Below the pieces are notes generated by a model. It was not told the origin of the DNA. It ran no database searches and saw only the letters and a program-made list of their open reading frames with translations. Position numbers and translations under genes: made by a program. From contig CANNZV010000515.1 in NCBI GenBank assembly GCA_947561585.1, forward strand, positions 186,001-250,000: a stretch of DNA of 64,000 nt, given 5' to 3'. This stretch comes from Caprella mutica. Taxonomy: Eukaryota > Arthropoda > Malacostraca > Amphipoda > Caprellidae. Positions 26,085 through 36,912 of this stretch are shown in pieces. Every line of letters begins with the position of its first letter. The stretch's first letter is position 1.

Positions 26085-29000
26085 CTCTTTTCCTTCAATT
26101 TTGTGTTAGTTTTCTTTGGTCGTACAGAGCATCAGTCTTTTTCATCAATTTGTGTTAGTTTTCTTTGGTCGTACAGAGCATCAGTCTTTTTCATCACTTT
26201 TGTGTTAGTTTTCTTTGGTCGTACAGAGCATCAGTCTTTTTCATCAATTTGTGTTAGTTTTCTTTGGTCGTACAGAGCATCAGTCTTTTTCATCAATTTG
26301 TGTTAGTTTTCTTTGGTCGTACAGAGCATCAGTCTTTTTCATCACTTTGTGTTAGTTTTCTTTGGTCGTACAGAGCATCAGTCATTTTCATCACTTTGTG
26401 TTAAATTTCTTTAGTCGTACAGAGCATCAGTCTTTTTCATCACTTTGTGTAAGTTTTCTTTGGTCGTACAGAGCATCAGTCTTTTTCATCACTTTGTGTT
26501 AGTTTTCTTTGGTTGTACAGAGCATCAGTCTCTTTCATCACTTTGTGTTAGTTTTCTTTAGTCGTACAGAGCATCAGTCTTTTTCATCACTTTTGTGTTA
26601 GTTTTCTTTGGTCGTACAGAGCATTAGTCTTTTTATCAATTTTGTGTTAGTTTTTTTTTTGGTCGTACAGAGCATCAGTCTTTTTCATCACTTTTGTGTT
26701 AGTTTTCTTTGGTCGTACAGAGCATTAGTCTTTTTATCAATTTTGTGTTAGTTTTTTTTGGTCGTACAGAGCATCAGTCTTTTTCATCACTTTTGTGTTA
26801 GTTTTCTTTGATCGTACAGAGCATCAGTCTTTTTCATCACTTTTGTGTTAGTTTTCTTTGGTCGTACAGAGCATCAGTCTTTTTCATCACTTTTGTGTTA
26901 GTTTTCTTTGGTCGTACAGAGCATCAGTCTTTTTCATCACTTTGTGTTAGTTTTCTTTGGTCGTACAGAGCATCAGTCTTTTTCATCACTTTTGTGTTAG
27001 TTTTCTTTGGTCGTACAGAGCATCATTCTTTTTCATCACTTTGTGTTAGTTTTCTTTGGTTGAACAGAGCATCAGTCTCTTTCATCACTTTGTGTTAGTT
27101 TTCTTTAGTCGTACAGAGCATCAGTCTTTTTCATCACTTTTGTGTTAGTTTTCTTTGGTCGTACAGAGCATTAGTCCTTTTATCAATTTTGTGTTAGTTT
27201 TTTTTTGGTCGTACAGAGCATCAGTCTTTTTCATCACTTTGTGTTAGTTTTCTTTGGTCGTACAGAGCATCAGTCTTTTTCATCACTTTTGTGTTAGTTT
27301 TCTTTTATCGTACAGAGCATCAGTCTTTTTCATCACTTTTGTGTTAGTTTTCTTTGGTCGTACAGAGCATCAGTCTTTTTCATCACTTTTGTGTTAGTTT
27401 TCTTTGGTCGTACAGAGCATTAGTCTTTTTATCAATTTTGTGTTAGTTTTTTTTTGGTCGTACAGAGCATCAGTCTTTTTCATCACTTTTGTGTTAGTTT
27501 TCTTTGATCGTACAGAGCATCAGTCTTTTTCATCACTTTTGTGTTAGTTTTCTTTGGTGGTACAGAGCATCATTCTTTTTCATCACTTTTGTGTTAGTTT
27601 TCTTTGGTCGTACAGAGCATCATTCTTTTTCATCACTTTTGTGTTAGTTTTCTTTGGTCGTACAGAGCATCAGTCTCTTTCATCACTTTGTGTTAGTTTT
27701 CTTTGGTCGTACAGAGCATCAGTCTTTTTCATCACTTTTGTGTTAGTTTTCTTTGGTCGTACAGAGCATCAGTCTCTTTCATCACTTTTGTGTTAGTTTT
27801 CTTTGATCGTACAGAGCATCAGTCTTTTTCATCACTTTTGTGTTAGTTTTCTTTGGTCGTACAGAGCATCATTCTTTTTCATCACTTTTGTGTTAGTTTT
27901 CTTTGGTCGTATAGAGCATCAGCCTTTTTCATCACTTTGTGTTAGTTTTCTTTAGTAGTACAGAGCAGCAGTCTCTTTCATCACTTTGTGTTAGTTTTCT
28001 TTGGTCATACAGAGCATCAGTCTCTTTCATCACTTTGTGTTAGTTTTCTTTGGTCGTACAAAGCATCAGTCCTTTTCATCACTTTGTGTTAGTTTTCTTT
28101 GGTCGTACAGAGCATCAGTCTTTTTCATCACTTTGTGTTAGTTTTCTCTGGTCGTACAGAGCATCAGTCTCTTTCATCACTTTGTGTTAGTTTTCTTTAG
28201 TCGTACAGAGCATCAGTCTTTTTCATCACTTTTGTGTTAGTTTTCTTTGGTCGTACAGAGCATCAGTCTTTTTCATCACTTTGTGTTAGTTTTCTTTGGT
28301 CGTACAGAGCATCAGTCTTTTTCATCACTTTGTGTTAGTTTTCTTTGGTTGTACAGAGCATCAGTCTTTTTCATCACTTTTGTGTTAGTTTTCTTTGGTC
28401 GTACAGAGCATTAGTCTTTTTATCAATTTTGTGTTAGTTTTTTTTGGTCGTACAGAGCATCAGTCTTTTTCATCACTTTTGTGTTAGTTTTCTTTTATCG
28501 TACAGAGCATCAGTCTTTTTCATCACTTTTGTGTTAGTTTTCTTTGGTCGTACAGAGCATCAGTCTTTTTCATCACTTTTGTGTTAGTTTTCTTTGGTCG
28601 TACAGAGCATTAGTCTTTTTATCAATTTTGTGTTAGTTTTTTTTGGTCGTACAGAGCATCAGTCTTTTTCATCACTTTTGTGTTAGTTTTCTTTGATCGT
28701 ACAGAGCATCAGTCTTTTTCATCACTTTTGTGTTAGTTTTCTTTGGTCGTACAGAGCATCATTCTTTTTCATCACTTTTGTGTTAGTTTTCTTTGGTCGT
28801 ACAGAGCATCATTCTTTTTCATCACTTTTGTGTTAGATTTCTTTGGTCGTACAGAGCATCAGTCTCTTTCATCACTTTGTGTTAGTTTTCTTTGGTCGTA
28901 CAGAGCATCAGTCTTTTTCATCACTTTTGTGTTAGTTTTCTTTGGTCGTACAGAGCATCAGTCTCTTTCATCACTTTTGTGTTAGTTTTCTTTGATCGTA

Positions 29001-30648
29001 CAGAGCATCAGTCTTTTTCATCACTTATGTGTTAGTTTTCTTTGGTCGTACAGAGCATCATTCTTTTTCATCACTTTTGTGTTAGTTTTCTTTGGTCGTA
29101 TAGAGCATCAGCCTTTTTCATCACTTTGTGTTAGTTTTCTTTAGTCGTACAGAGCAGCAGTCTCTTTCATCACTTTGTGTTAGTTTTCTTTGGTCGTACA
29201 GAGCATCAGTCTCTTTCATCACTTTGTGTCAGTTTTCTTTGGTCGTACAAAGCATCAGTCCTTTTCATCACTTTGTGTTAGTTTTCTTTGGTCTTACAGA
29301 GCATCAGTCTTTTTCATCACTTTGTGTTAGTTTTCTCTGGTCGTACAGAGCATCAGTCTCTTTCATCACTTTGTGTTAGTTTTCTTTAGTCGTACAGAGC
29401 ATCAGTCTCTTTCATCACTTTGTGTTAGTTTTCTTTGGTCGTACAAAGCATCAGTCCTTTTCATCACTTTGTGTTAGTTTTCTTTGGTCGTACAGAGCAT
29501 CAGTCTTTTTCATCACTTTGTGTTAGTTTTCTCTGGTCGTACAGAGCATCAGTCTCTTTCATCACTTTGTGTTAGTTTTCTTTAGTCGTACAGAGCATCA
29601 GTCTCTTTTATCACTTTGTGTTAGTTTTCTTTAGTCGTACAGAGCATCACTCTCTTTCATCACTTTGTGTTGGTTTTCTTTGGTCGTACAGAGCATCAGT
29701 CTCTTTCATCACTTTGTGTTAGTTTTCTTTGGTCGTACAGAGCATCAGTCTTTTTCATCACTTTGTGTTAGTTTTCTTTGGTCGTACAAAGCATTAGTCC
29801 TTTTATCAATTTTGTGTTAGTTTTCTTTGGTCGTACAGAGCATCAGTCTTTTTCATCACTTTTTGTTAGTTTTCTTTGGTCGTACAGAGCATCAGTCTTT
29901 TTCATCACTTTGTGTTAGTTTTCTCTGGTCGTACAGAGCATCAGTCTCTTTCATCACTTTGTGTTAGTTTTCTTTAGTCGTACAGAGCATCAGTCTCTTT
30001 TATCACTTTGTGTTAGTTTTCTTTGGTCGTACAGAGCATCAGTCTTTTTCATCACTTTTGTGTTAGTTTTCTTTAGTCGTACAGAGCATCAGTCTCTTTC
30101 ATCACTTTGTGTTAGTTTTCTTTGGTCGTACAGAGCATCAGTCTCTTTCATCACTTTGTGTTAGTTTTCTTTGGTCATACAGAGCATCAGTCTTTTTCAT
30201 CACTTTTGTGTTAGTTTTCTTTGGTCGTACAGAGCATCAGTCTCTTTCATCACTTTGTGTTAGTTTTCTTTGATCGTACAGAGCATCAGTCTTTTTCATC
30301 ACTTTGTGTTAGTTTTCTTTGGTCGTACAAAGCATTAGTCTTTTTATCAATTTTGTGTTAGTTTTCTTTGGTCGCACAGAGCATCAGTCTTTTTCATCAC
30401 TTTTGTGTTAGTTTTCTTTGGTCGAGCATCATTCTTTTTCATCACTTTTGTGTTAGTTTTCTTTGGTCATACAGAGCATCAGTCTCTTTCATCACTTTGT
30501 GTTAGTTTTCTTTGGTCATACAGAGCATCAGTCTCTTTCATCACTTTGTGTTAGTTTTCTTTGGTCGTACAAAGCATTAGTCTTTTTATCAATTTTGTGT
30601 TAGTTTTCTTTGGTCGTACAGAGCATCAGTCTTTTTCATCACTTTTGT
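26085..30648. repeat. 4.6-kb minisatellite, ~49-50-bp unit, ~92 copies
   Basis: The unit reads GTGTTAGTTTTCTTTGGTCG, TACAGAGCATCAGTCTTTTT, then CATCACTTT. Length varies by one T. A sub-type has GCATTAGTC followed by TTTTTATCAATTTTG. A higher-order period of 1,189 bp is visible: distinctive variants at 27911, 28146 and 27554 recur at 29100, 29335 and 28743. Further 195-bp (four-unit) repeats lie near 29335-29530. Frames up to 96 codons run through it, but they are artefacts of the repetition. No inverted partner exists, so it is not part of a foldback element. Confidence 0.97.
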
Positions 30649-31430
30649 GGGTCGTTACAAGAGAGTAATGTCTCCTCACATTGATAAAGCAGCCATTCCT
30701 TATGATTTATAACCAGTAAAGTTTGCTCATCAATCTAGTCTCAAATCATCCCTCAGGTGGAGTTAAATCAATTGTAGAAGAACTATACACGTACAATATT
30801 AAAATCGTATATATTATAATGAACAAATTACAGTAGGACCTCATAATTCTTTCAATAATATATCCCCTAATTCGTCTTTCTTCAAATTCTACATCTCAAT
30901 TCGTGAAATCCAACTTCATTCGTGGTTATTAAATATAAAATCCACCATTATATAAAATGTAGAAATAGTTAATTGAGATCTTCGCATTCTCCAAAGCTTA
31001 GTTAGCATAGAAAAGGATTCTACTGCACTCTTTATTTAAGAGTAGCTATTGAAAAATAACAATTCTAACTCGTGTACTTTTTAATTGCTGCATTGGATTA
31101 ATAAAAAGTATAGCTGAACAATCTTTCTATCGCTTTGCTAAAATATTCAATGAGAATTCCATGTAATTAATAAATAATTTTATTCGACCATTAATCTACA
31201 AAAAACGGAATTACTAAAAGTCTGTGATCACAAACACTATTCATTCTATTCACATATACGCTAACAATCATAGCTATTTTATTTAAGGCAATTAAGAGGC
31301 TATGGAATTCAATCACTGTCTTATGAATAAATCATTCCCAGCGCTATGAGGGAATGGCAGAGCCTTTGATTCCAACGAGAATTAAACAAATCTAGAAATT
31401 TGAGTGTCTACATTCTTTGATACCAGATAT
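30649..31430. other. Spacer between two satellite arrays
   Basis: No gene or repeat is recognised. Confidence 0.35.
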
Positions 31431-31436
31431 ACCATA

Positions 31437-32311
31437 GGAAAAATAGTTAGAAGTTCTTAGATATAATATATATCATAGGAAAAATAGTTAGAAGTTCTTA
31501 GATATAATATATACCATAGGAAAAATAGTTAGAAGTTCTTAGATATAATATTTACCATAGAAAAAATAGTTAGAAGTTCTTAGATATAATATATACCATA
31601 GGAAAAATAGATAGAAGTTCTTAGATATAATATATACCATAGGAAAAATAGTTAGAAGTTCTTAGATATAATATACACCATAGGAAAAATAGTTAGAAGT
31701 TCTTAGATATAATATTTACCATAGAAAAAATAGTTAGAAGTTCTTAGATATAATATATACCATAGGAAAAATAGATAGAAGTTCTTAGATATAATATATA
31801 CCATAGGAAAAATAGATAGAAGTTCTCAGATATAATATATACCATAGGAAAAATAGATAGAAGTTCTTAGATATAATATATACCATAGGAAAAATAGATA
31901 GAAGTTCTTAGATATAATATATACCATAGGAAAAATAGTTAGAAGTTCTTAGATACATGATATACCATAGGAAAAATAGTTAGAAGTTCTTAGATACATG
32001 ATATACCATAGGAAAAATAGTTAGAAGTTCTTAGATACATGATATACCATAGGAAAAATAGTTAGAAGTTCTTAGATACATGATATACCATAGGAAAAAT
32101 AGTTAGAAGTTCTTAGATACATGATATACCATAGGAAAAATAGTTAGAAGTTCTTAGATACATGATATACCATAGGAAAAATAGTTAGAAGTTCTTAGAT
32201 GCATGATATACCATAGGAAAAATAGTTAGAAGTTCTTAGATACATGATATACCATAGGAAAAATAGTTAGAAGTTCTTAGATACATGATATACTATAGGA
32301 AAAATAGTTAG
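31437..32311. repeat. 41-bp minisatellite, ~21 copies, in two homogeneous blocks
   Basis: The unit is CCATAGGAAAAATAGTTAGA followed by AGTTCTTAGAT and a ten-base variable part. Units up to about 31950 carry ATAATATATA and units after it carry ACATGATATA. The switch is abrupt. Within the first block GATAGAAG and GTTAGAAG alternate in runs. Confidence 0.96.
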
Positions 32312-32675
32312 AGGTTTGCAAAATATCTCTTCAACAGTGCAGCTTCCCTTAAAACTTTTAAAAGTTAACTGTTTCTGGTGGGGGAGGGTAGTGAAACTCA
32401 GTGACCAGTTGGTCTATTTATTCACACATCATGTACAGTGACTCCTAGACTCGTTCGGTACTGTAAAGTAAAAATCTAAAATAGTATATAAAATCTAAAA
32501 TAGTACACAAAATCTAAAAAGTTCATCACACTGACATTATTTATTAAAATGCACGCTAAAATACAAAAGAATTCATGTAAATGTAAAATTAGCTAAATTA
32601 AGGCAGATGCCGAAACTACATCTTAAAAAAGTAATTTATTGGCGTTAAAATGGCACGTATTAGTTCTATAGAAAA

Positions 32676-32690
32676 TGACCGCCAGGTGGC
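32676..32690 (+). promoter_or_regulatory. CTCF-like motif
   Basis: TGACCGCCAGGTGGC matches 14 of 15 positions of YGRCCASYAGRKGGC. It faces the reverse-oriented motif at 33205-33219. Confidence 0.3.
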
Positions 32691-33204
32691 TAAAAACAAA
32701 TAGCGTGACCTACTGTATTTACGACAGGTATAGTGACTCAAAAAATAAGTGATGGTTCATAGGCTCAATGTTGTGGTAATGCTACACTCTCACACTCCTA
32801 ATTCATTCATAGTACAGTTTTAAATGTATTCACCCTACATTCGCATTACACCTTCTGCTTACCCGAAGTTTTCAATCCAGACTAGCCAGCCGGCAAGTTG
32901 ACCAGTTTCATCTGTCCCACCAGAAAATTATACACAGGGTTTTAAAAGGCATGTACATTAATTGCTCGACTGTAGAATCACTATCTATCTATAAAATTAC
33001 TCAACTCGACAATACTTCAAACGACAAACTAAATTCTATAGTCACACCTTTTCCTGAAACAAATAACAAAGAAGATCAGTCTAAACAACCTATATCTGAA
33101 AGCATCACACATTCTTCGCTTCAAGCACTAATTTAACACTGACAACCAGTTACACACAAACACCAAGCATAGAAGCGAAGAACAAGTGGACTACGTTAAA
33201 CAAC

Positions 33205-33219
33205 AACGCCATCTCGTGG
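33205..33219 (-). promoter_or_regulatory. CTCF-like motif
   Basis: AACGCCATCTCGTGG matches 13 of 15 positions of RSYGCCMYCTRSTGG. It is also a partial palindrome (CGCCA…TGGCG). Confidence 0.2.
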
Positions 33220-33879
33220 CGAGTCATGCGCCCAACAAATTGCATTCGCAATTTACATTAACAAAACAATAATCATATGCAAGTAAATTAATTATTTATT
33301 CAGACTTGTGTGTTATTAAAAAATTCAAATTTTAGATTGTCCAGGAATAGGAATCTTATAGAGAAGAACCATCAATATACATTAAGAAGTGTTTCCCTAA
33401 TTATTTTGATGTTCGATAAACAATATTACAGAATTTCAAGTCAGAGAATGACTATCGATCATAAATATTGGAAAAGTTAGGAAATATTATGATTATTTAT
33501 CTCTATTCCATATATAATACAGGTAAATCCATTACAGCGGACGATCTGTGAACGTACAAAAAGACAAAAAATTTCCATTCTACTAGACTGCAGATCGCTA
33601 CAACGACCTCTTTAAATTATATTGTTTAACTATTTTCTTATCCGTCTACCAAGTATCTAGTAAAACATTTGTTATAATCAGAGGTATTACAATTTACAAA
33701 ATTACAACTAACACATTAATGTATTGTTTTCAGATTGTAAGTATTTTGAACTAGTTACCCTTTAACTATAAATTTTCTTTGATTAGAAAAGTTCTATAGA
33801 AAATAAAACGATGTGTAACTATTCTATATCAGTTAGAATAGTTACAATTATATCTTCTGTATTACTTATAAATTTATAT

Positions 33880-34097
33880 AAGTAAGTTATATAAATATTA
33901 TAAAATTTTCATTTTTTCTAACAATAATCTGAGACTGTTCACCTTCATTAACGTTTTCTTGAAATGCTGTTAAAGAAAACTTGTAAAGTTCAAATCTGCA
34001 ACTGAAGTAAAAGCTGAGTCCGCCTTGGCGCCCATTGATCGGCATAGCGGACACTTTTCCGGTACATGAACTGTCCGTTGTACGAGCTTTACCTGTA
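33880..34097. repeat. Dispersed repeat, copy 2 (partner at 1794-2014)
   Basis: Direct partner of 1794-2014; the block TGTCCGTTGTACGAGCTTTA is identical in both. A minus-strand frame over 33887-34147 (86 codons) runs through it, but the corresponding frame in copy 1 is not preserved, so I do not call it a gene. Confidence 0.7.
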
Positions 34098-34647
34098 TTT
34101 GAAATACACATACTCTGCACCACTGTTTTCTGTTGTTGTTTTTTCACTTCAATTACTGCAATTATTCATTTTTGCGAGCCTGCTAAGTTTAATCGACATA
34201 ATTTACTGGAATTACTCTCTCCTCTTCCTAGAAGCAGCTTGAGTCCATTCAGGGACTGTGGGGGGTGAACCAACTAATGGCAAATTATCTCGAGAGATAC
34301 TAAAGAAACACGTTTTTTCGGGTGAAAGAATTGCTCCTTTCATTCCGACAATAAAGCAGAAAGAATAATGTGATGCAGTACAATTAGATGATACTAAATA
34401 TAATTATTCATTATAGTGACTGGAAATAAAAATGGCTTTCTCACATTTATGTAGGAATAAAATATAACAAATAAAATACATCGAATAAAATATACCAAGT
34501 ACACCATTTTTTCAATTCAAGTCTTAGAAAACTGAAAAAGATGCAATGGTTAAAATATAAATATGAGAGAGCTTCTATCTAACATTTTGAGGGATTTCTT
34601 TAGTCATATCAGGTGAAAGTCTAACTACCTAACACAATTAGATTATT

Positions 34648-34797
34648 TCACACGGGGCGGTTTTTTTTTCAACAAAAATGCAGCCTGATAAAACGTCCAA
34701 TATAAGTGGACATAAAAAACATATGCGTTTATTCAGTCGTGGCATTTTTTCATGCGAAATTTTCTTTGTTGCGGCATGCGAAAAACGACCGTGTGAT
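34648..34797. mobile_element. Short inverted-repeat element (MITE-like)
   Basis: TCACACGGGGCGGTTTTTT at the left end and AAAAACGACCGTGTGA at the right end are imperfect reverse complements. The interior has its own small hairpin (GTCC…GGAC at about 34698-34714). No target duplication was settled. No coding sequence is present. Confidence 0.5.
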
Positions 34798-34906
34798 AGG
34801 GTCGACCGCTCACACAAACTTCATTCCATCGTAAATGAAGAACCTATTGTATGATAGATCCTTTATTCAATTGGCTCGTCAATTATTATTGAATGAAGTA
34901 ATGTTA

Positions 34907-35115
34907 ATGAAAATTTATACAAATGAAAATCTATACAAATGAATATCTATACAAATGAATATCTATACAAATGAAAATCTATACAAATGAATATCTATAC
35001 AAATGAAAATCTATACAAATGAAAATCTATACAAATGAATAACAATACAAATGAATATCTATACAAATGAATATCTATACAAATGAATATCTATACAAGT
35101 GAATATCTATACAAA
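34907..35115. repeat. 16-bp tandem array, ~13 copies
   Basis: The unit is ATCTATACAAATGAAT, alternating ATGAAAATC and ATGAATATC variants. The core TACAAATGAA is shared with the unrelated-length array at 47766-48479, probably by chance in this base composition. Confidence 0.93.
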
Positions 35116-35370
35116 ACAATGATGCAAATTTAGCAAGGTTTGTTAAGCGTGATGTAACATATTCAATATCTTTAACTCTCATCAACAGCATTATATAATT
35201 GTCATAATTATTAAATATGATATTCTACATATTCTATTAGTTATGTGTAACTTAGATAATTAATACATTGCAAATAAAGAATATATGTTATTATTCAATT
35301 AAATATTATTAATGCTCTTTATTAACAACACCAATGATTTGAATGACTACTCTATAATTATTATTTCTTA
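35116..35370. other. AT-rich spacer
   Basis: I see no gene or repeat here. Confidence 0.3.
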
Positions 35371-35378
35371 TTAAATTG

Positions 35379-35979
35379 GGCCCAGTTGCGAGATACGACT
35401 CATTTGAAATACAAAAATTCGATCCGACTCCTCGATCTTAAAATATTCTGACATGAAATAAATAGACAACTAAAACGTAGTTTAGGATTCATTTAAAAAT
35501 GTAGTTCATTCTAAATCGTAGTTTTGGTTATATGTATAGCTAAATTTCATATCCTAACCTAACCAGAAATTATCCCATGATATTTTGCAAGGAGTCGTGT
35601 TTCGCAACTGGGGGTATAAAGGCCGTCTTTTAAATTCATTGATCCGACTCCTCACATGGCAATTAAAACGTATCTCTTCAGTATTCCTACGGGGAGAAAT
35701 TCAAGGGAGTCGCTTTCCATGACAGCTGTATAGAGACGATGTTAAAACAATCCGACTCCTTTTAATTTACATTCAAGTATTAATTAGTAATGAAATCATT
35801 TGAATTCAATAAAAATTAGAATGAATATAATAACAATTTTTTGTATCATAGTTACAAAGATTGAGGTGTCGTTTTTGATTTTTATACATGGAAGGTGTCG
35901 TATTTCTTGTCAGACATCATTAAAAACACACAAAAATCCTTATTATCCATTGGAAGGAGTTGTATTTCGCAACTGGGCC
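35379..35979. mobile_element. 601-bp non-autonomous element with 8-bp target duplication (hAT-like)
   Basis: The ends GGCCCAGTTGCGAGATACGA (left) and GGCCCAGTTGCGAAATACAA (right, reverse complement) are matched terminal inverted repeats. TTAAATTG at 35371-35378 and ATAAATTG at 35980-35987 fit an 8-bp target-site duplication with one mismatch, the length made by hAT elements. Inside, TCCGACTCCT occurs three times and its inverse (GGAGTCG) twice, once as an internal copy of the end (GGAGTCGTGTTTCGCAACTG at about 35584). A plus-strand frame at 35800-36069 crosses the right end and is not credible as a gene. Confidence 0.75.
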
Positions 35980-35987
35980 ATAAATTG

Positions 35988-36735
35988 CATAATATATCAA
36001 AGTTTATTCTATTTCAGAGAATACTGTAGATACATTTTATGTTGCGTACCGGATTTAAATGTTATTTGATGTTATGAATTGGAATAATTGATACGATTTA
36101 ATCAGAAGTAAAATTCATATTACAAATACCATTGAATTGAAACTGTATTACGTAACTGAATGATATATACGTAACTAAGTTTTAGTATTCAATGATATAT
36201 TTATTTTCTTTATCAATTCAAATGATAAATACGATGGAATTAATATGATGGTGAATAATAGTGTTATAAACATTTATCACCATATTCCCAGATATTCCAG
36301 CTATATTCCTGACCATTTCTGGAACTGTCAGTCAGAACGGGAATCGTTAAGACAGTATCAGCAATGAAGACAATTCCCTCCATGGAAATGTGTTGACAAT
36401 ATTCGTACGTTTGGCCGATAAATTGGCACGATAACTTGGGCGAGAACCGTTTGAATCAAACTGACATGCACGGATTTGAAACTCTGAACTATATCTCTGT
36501 CCGAAATAGTTAGAGTGATTAGAATTGCGAATGCATGTACACTTAAGAAGCTGTAAATCATAATCATTCTAATAGCATTTATTAAAGGGATATATTTATT
36601 ATATTTCCCTCCCATTTTGTTGAAATCGGTATGCACAAATTTATTTTATTTTAGAAGTTTTTTAAAAATTCTACAATATTTTAAACGTTCCGGATTTATT
36701 AAAATCAAGCATCAGTGAGTTCATTTAATTGTGAT
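35988..36735. other. Spacer with one small minus-strand frame
   Basis: Minus-strand 36358-36636 is a 92-codon frame from ATG with one hydrophobic stretch (IMIYSFLSVHAFAILITLTI). No family is recognised; it is possibly chance. Confidence 0.2.
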
Positions 36736-36737
36736 TA

Positions 36738-36912
36738 TATGGTATATGTAATTTATATGTATTTATATGTAATTTATATGTATCTATATGTAATTTATAT
36801 GTATCTATATGTAATTTATATGTATCTATATGTAATTTATATGTATTTATATGTAATTTATATGAATTTATATGAATTTATATGTAATTTATATGTATTT
36901 ATATGTATGAAG
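36738..36912. repeat. 21-bp tandem array, ~8 copies
   Basis: The unit is a 21-mer, ATATGTAATTTATATGTATC plus T. The period is a multiple of three, so one frame reads YVIYMYL repeatedly; this is not a gene. Confidence 0.93.

Larger units (their letters stand above)
32312..33879. other. Mixed-composition region, no recognised gene
   Basis: 32380-33240 is less AT-rich and holds two CTCF-like motifs (32676-32690, 33205-33219). It also has a 61-codon frame at 32951-33136 (S/T/N-rich, from ATG). This could be exon-bearing host DNA, but no splice structure is evident. Confidence 0.3.

Noticed and set aside
26103..30164. Several 60-96-codon frames in the 49-50-bp array
   Set aside because: They are the same unit read in three frames; no start context, no unique sequence and no splice signals.
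33887..34147. Minus-strand 86-codon frame as a gene
   Set aside because: It lies over a dispersed repeat whose other copy does not keep the frame.
35545..35570. Telomere-like CCTAACCTAACC (also AACCTAACC near 37457)
   Set aside because: Only two units each; no array of the arthropod TTAGG repeat.
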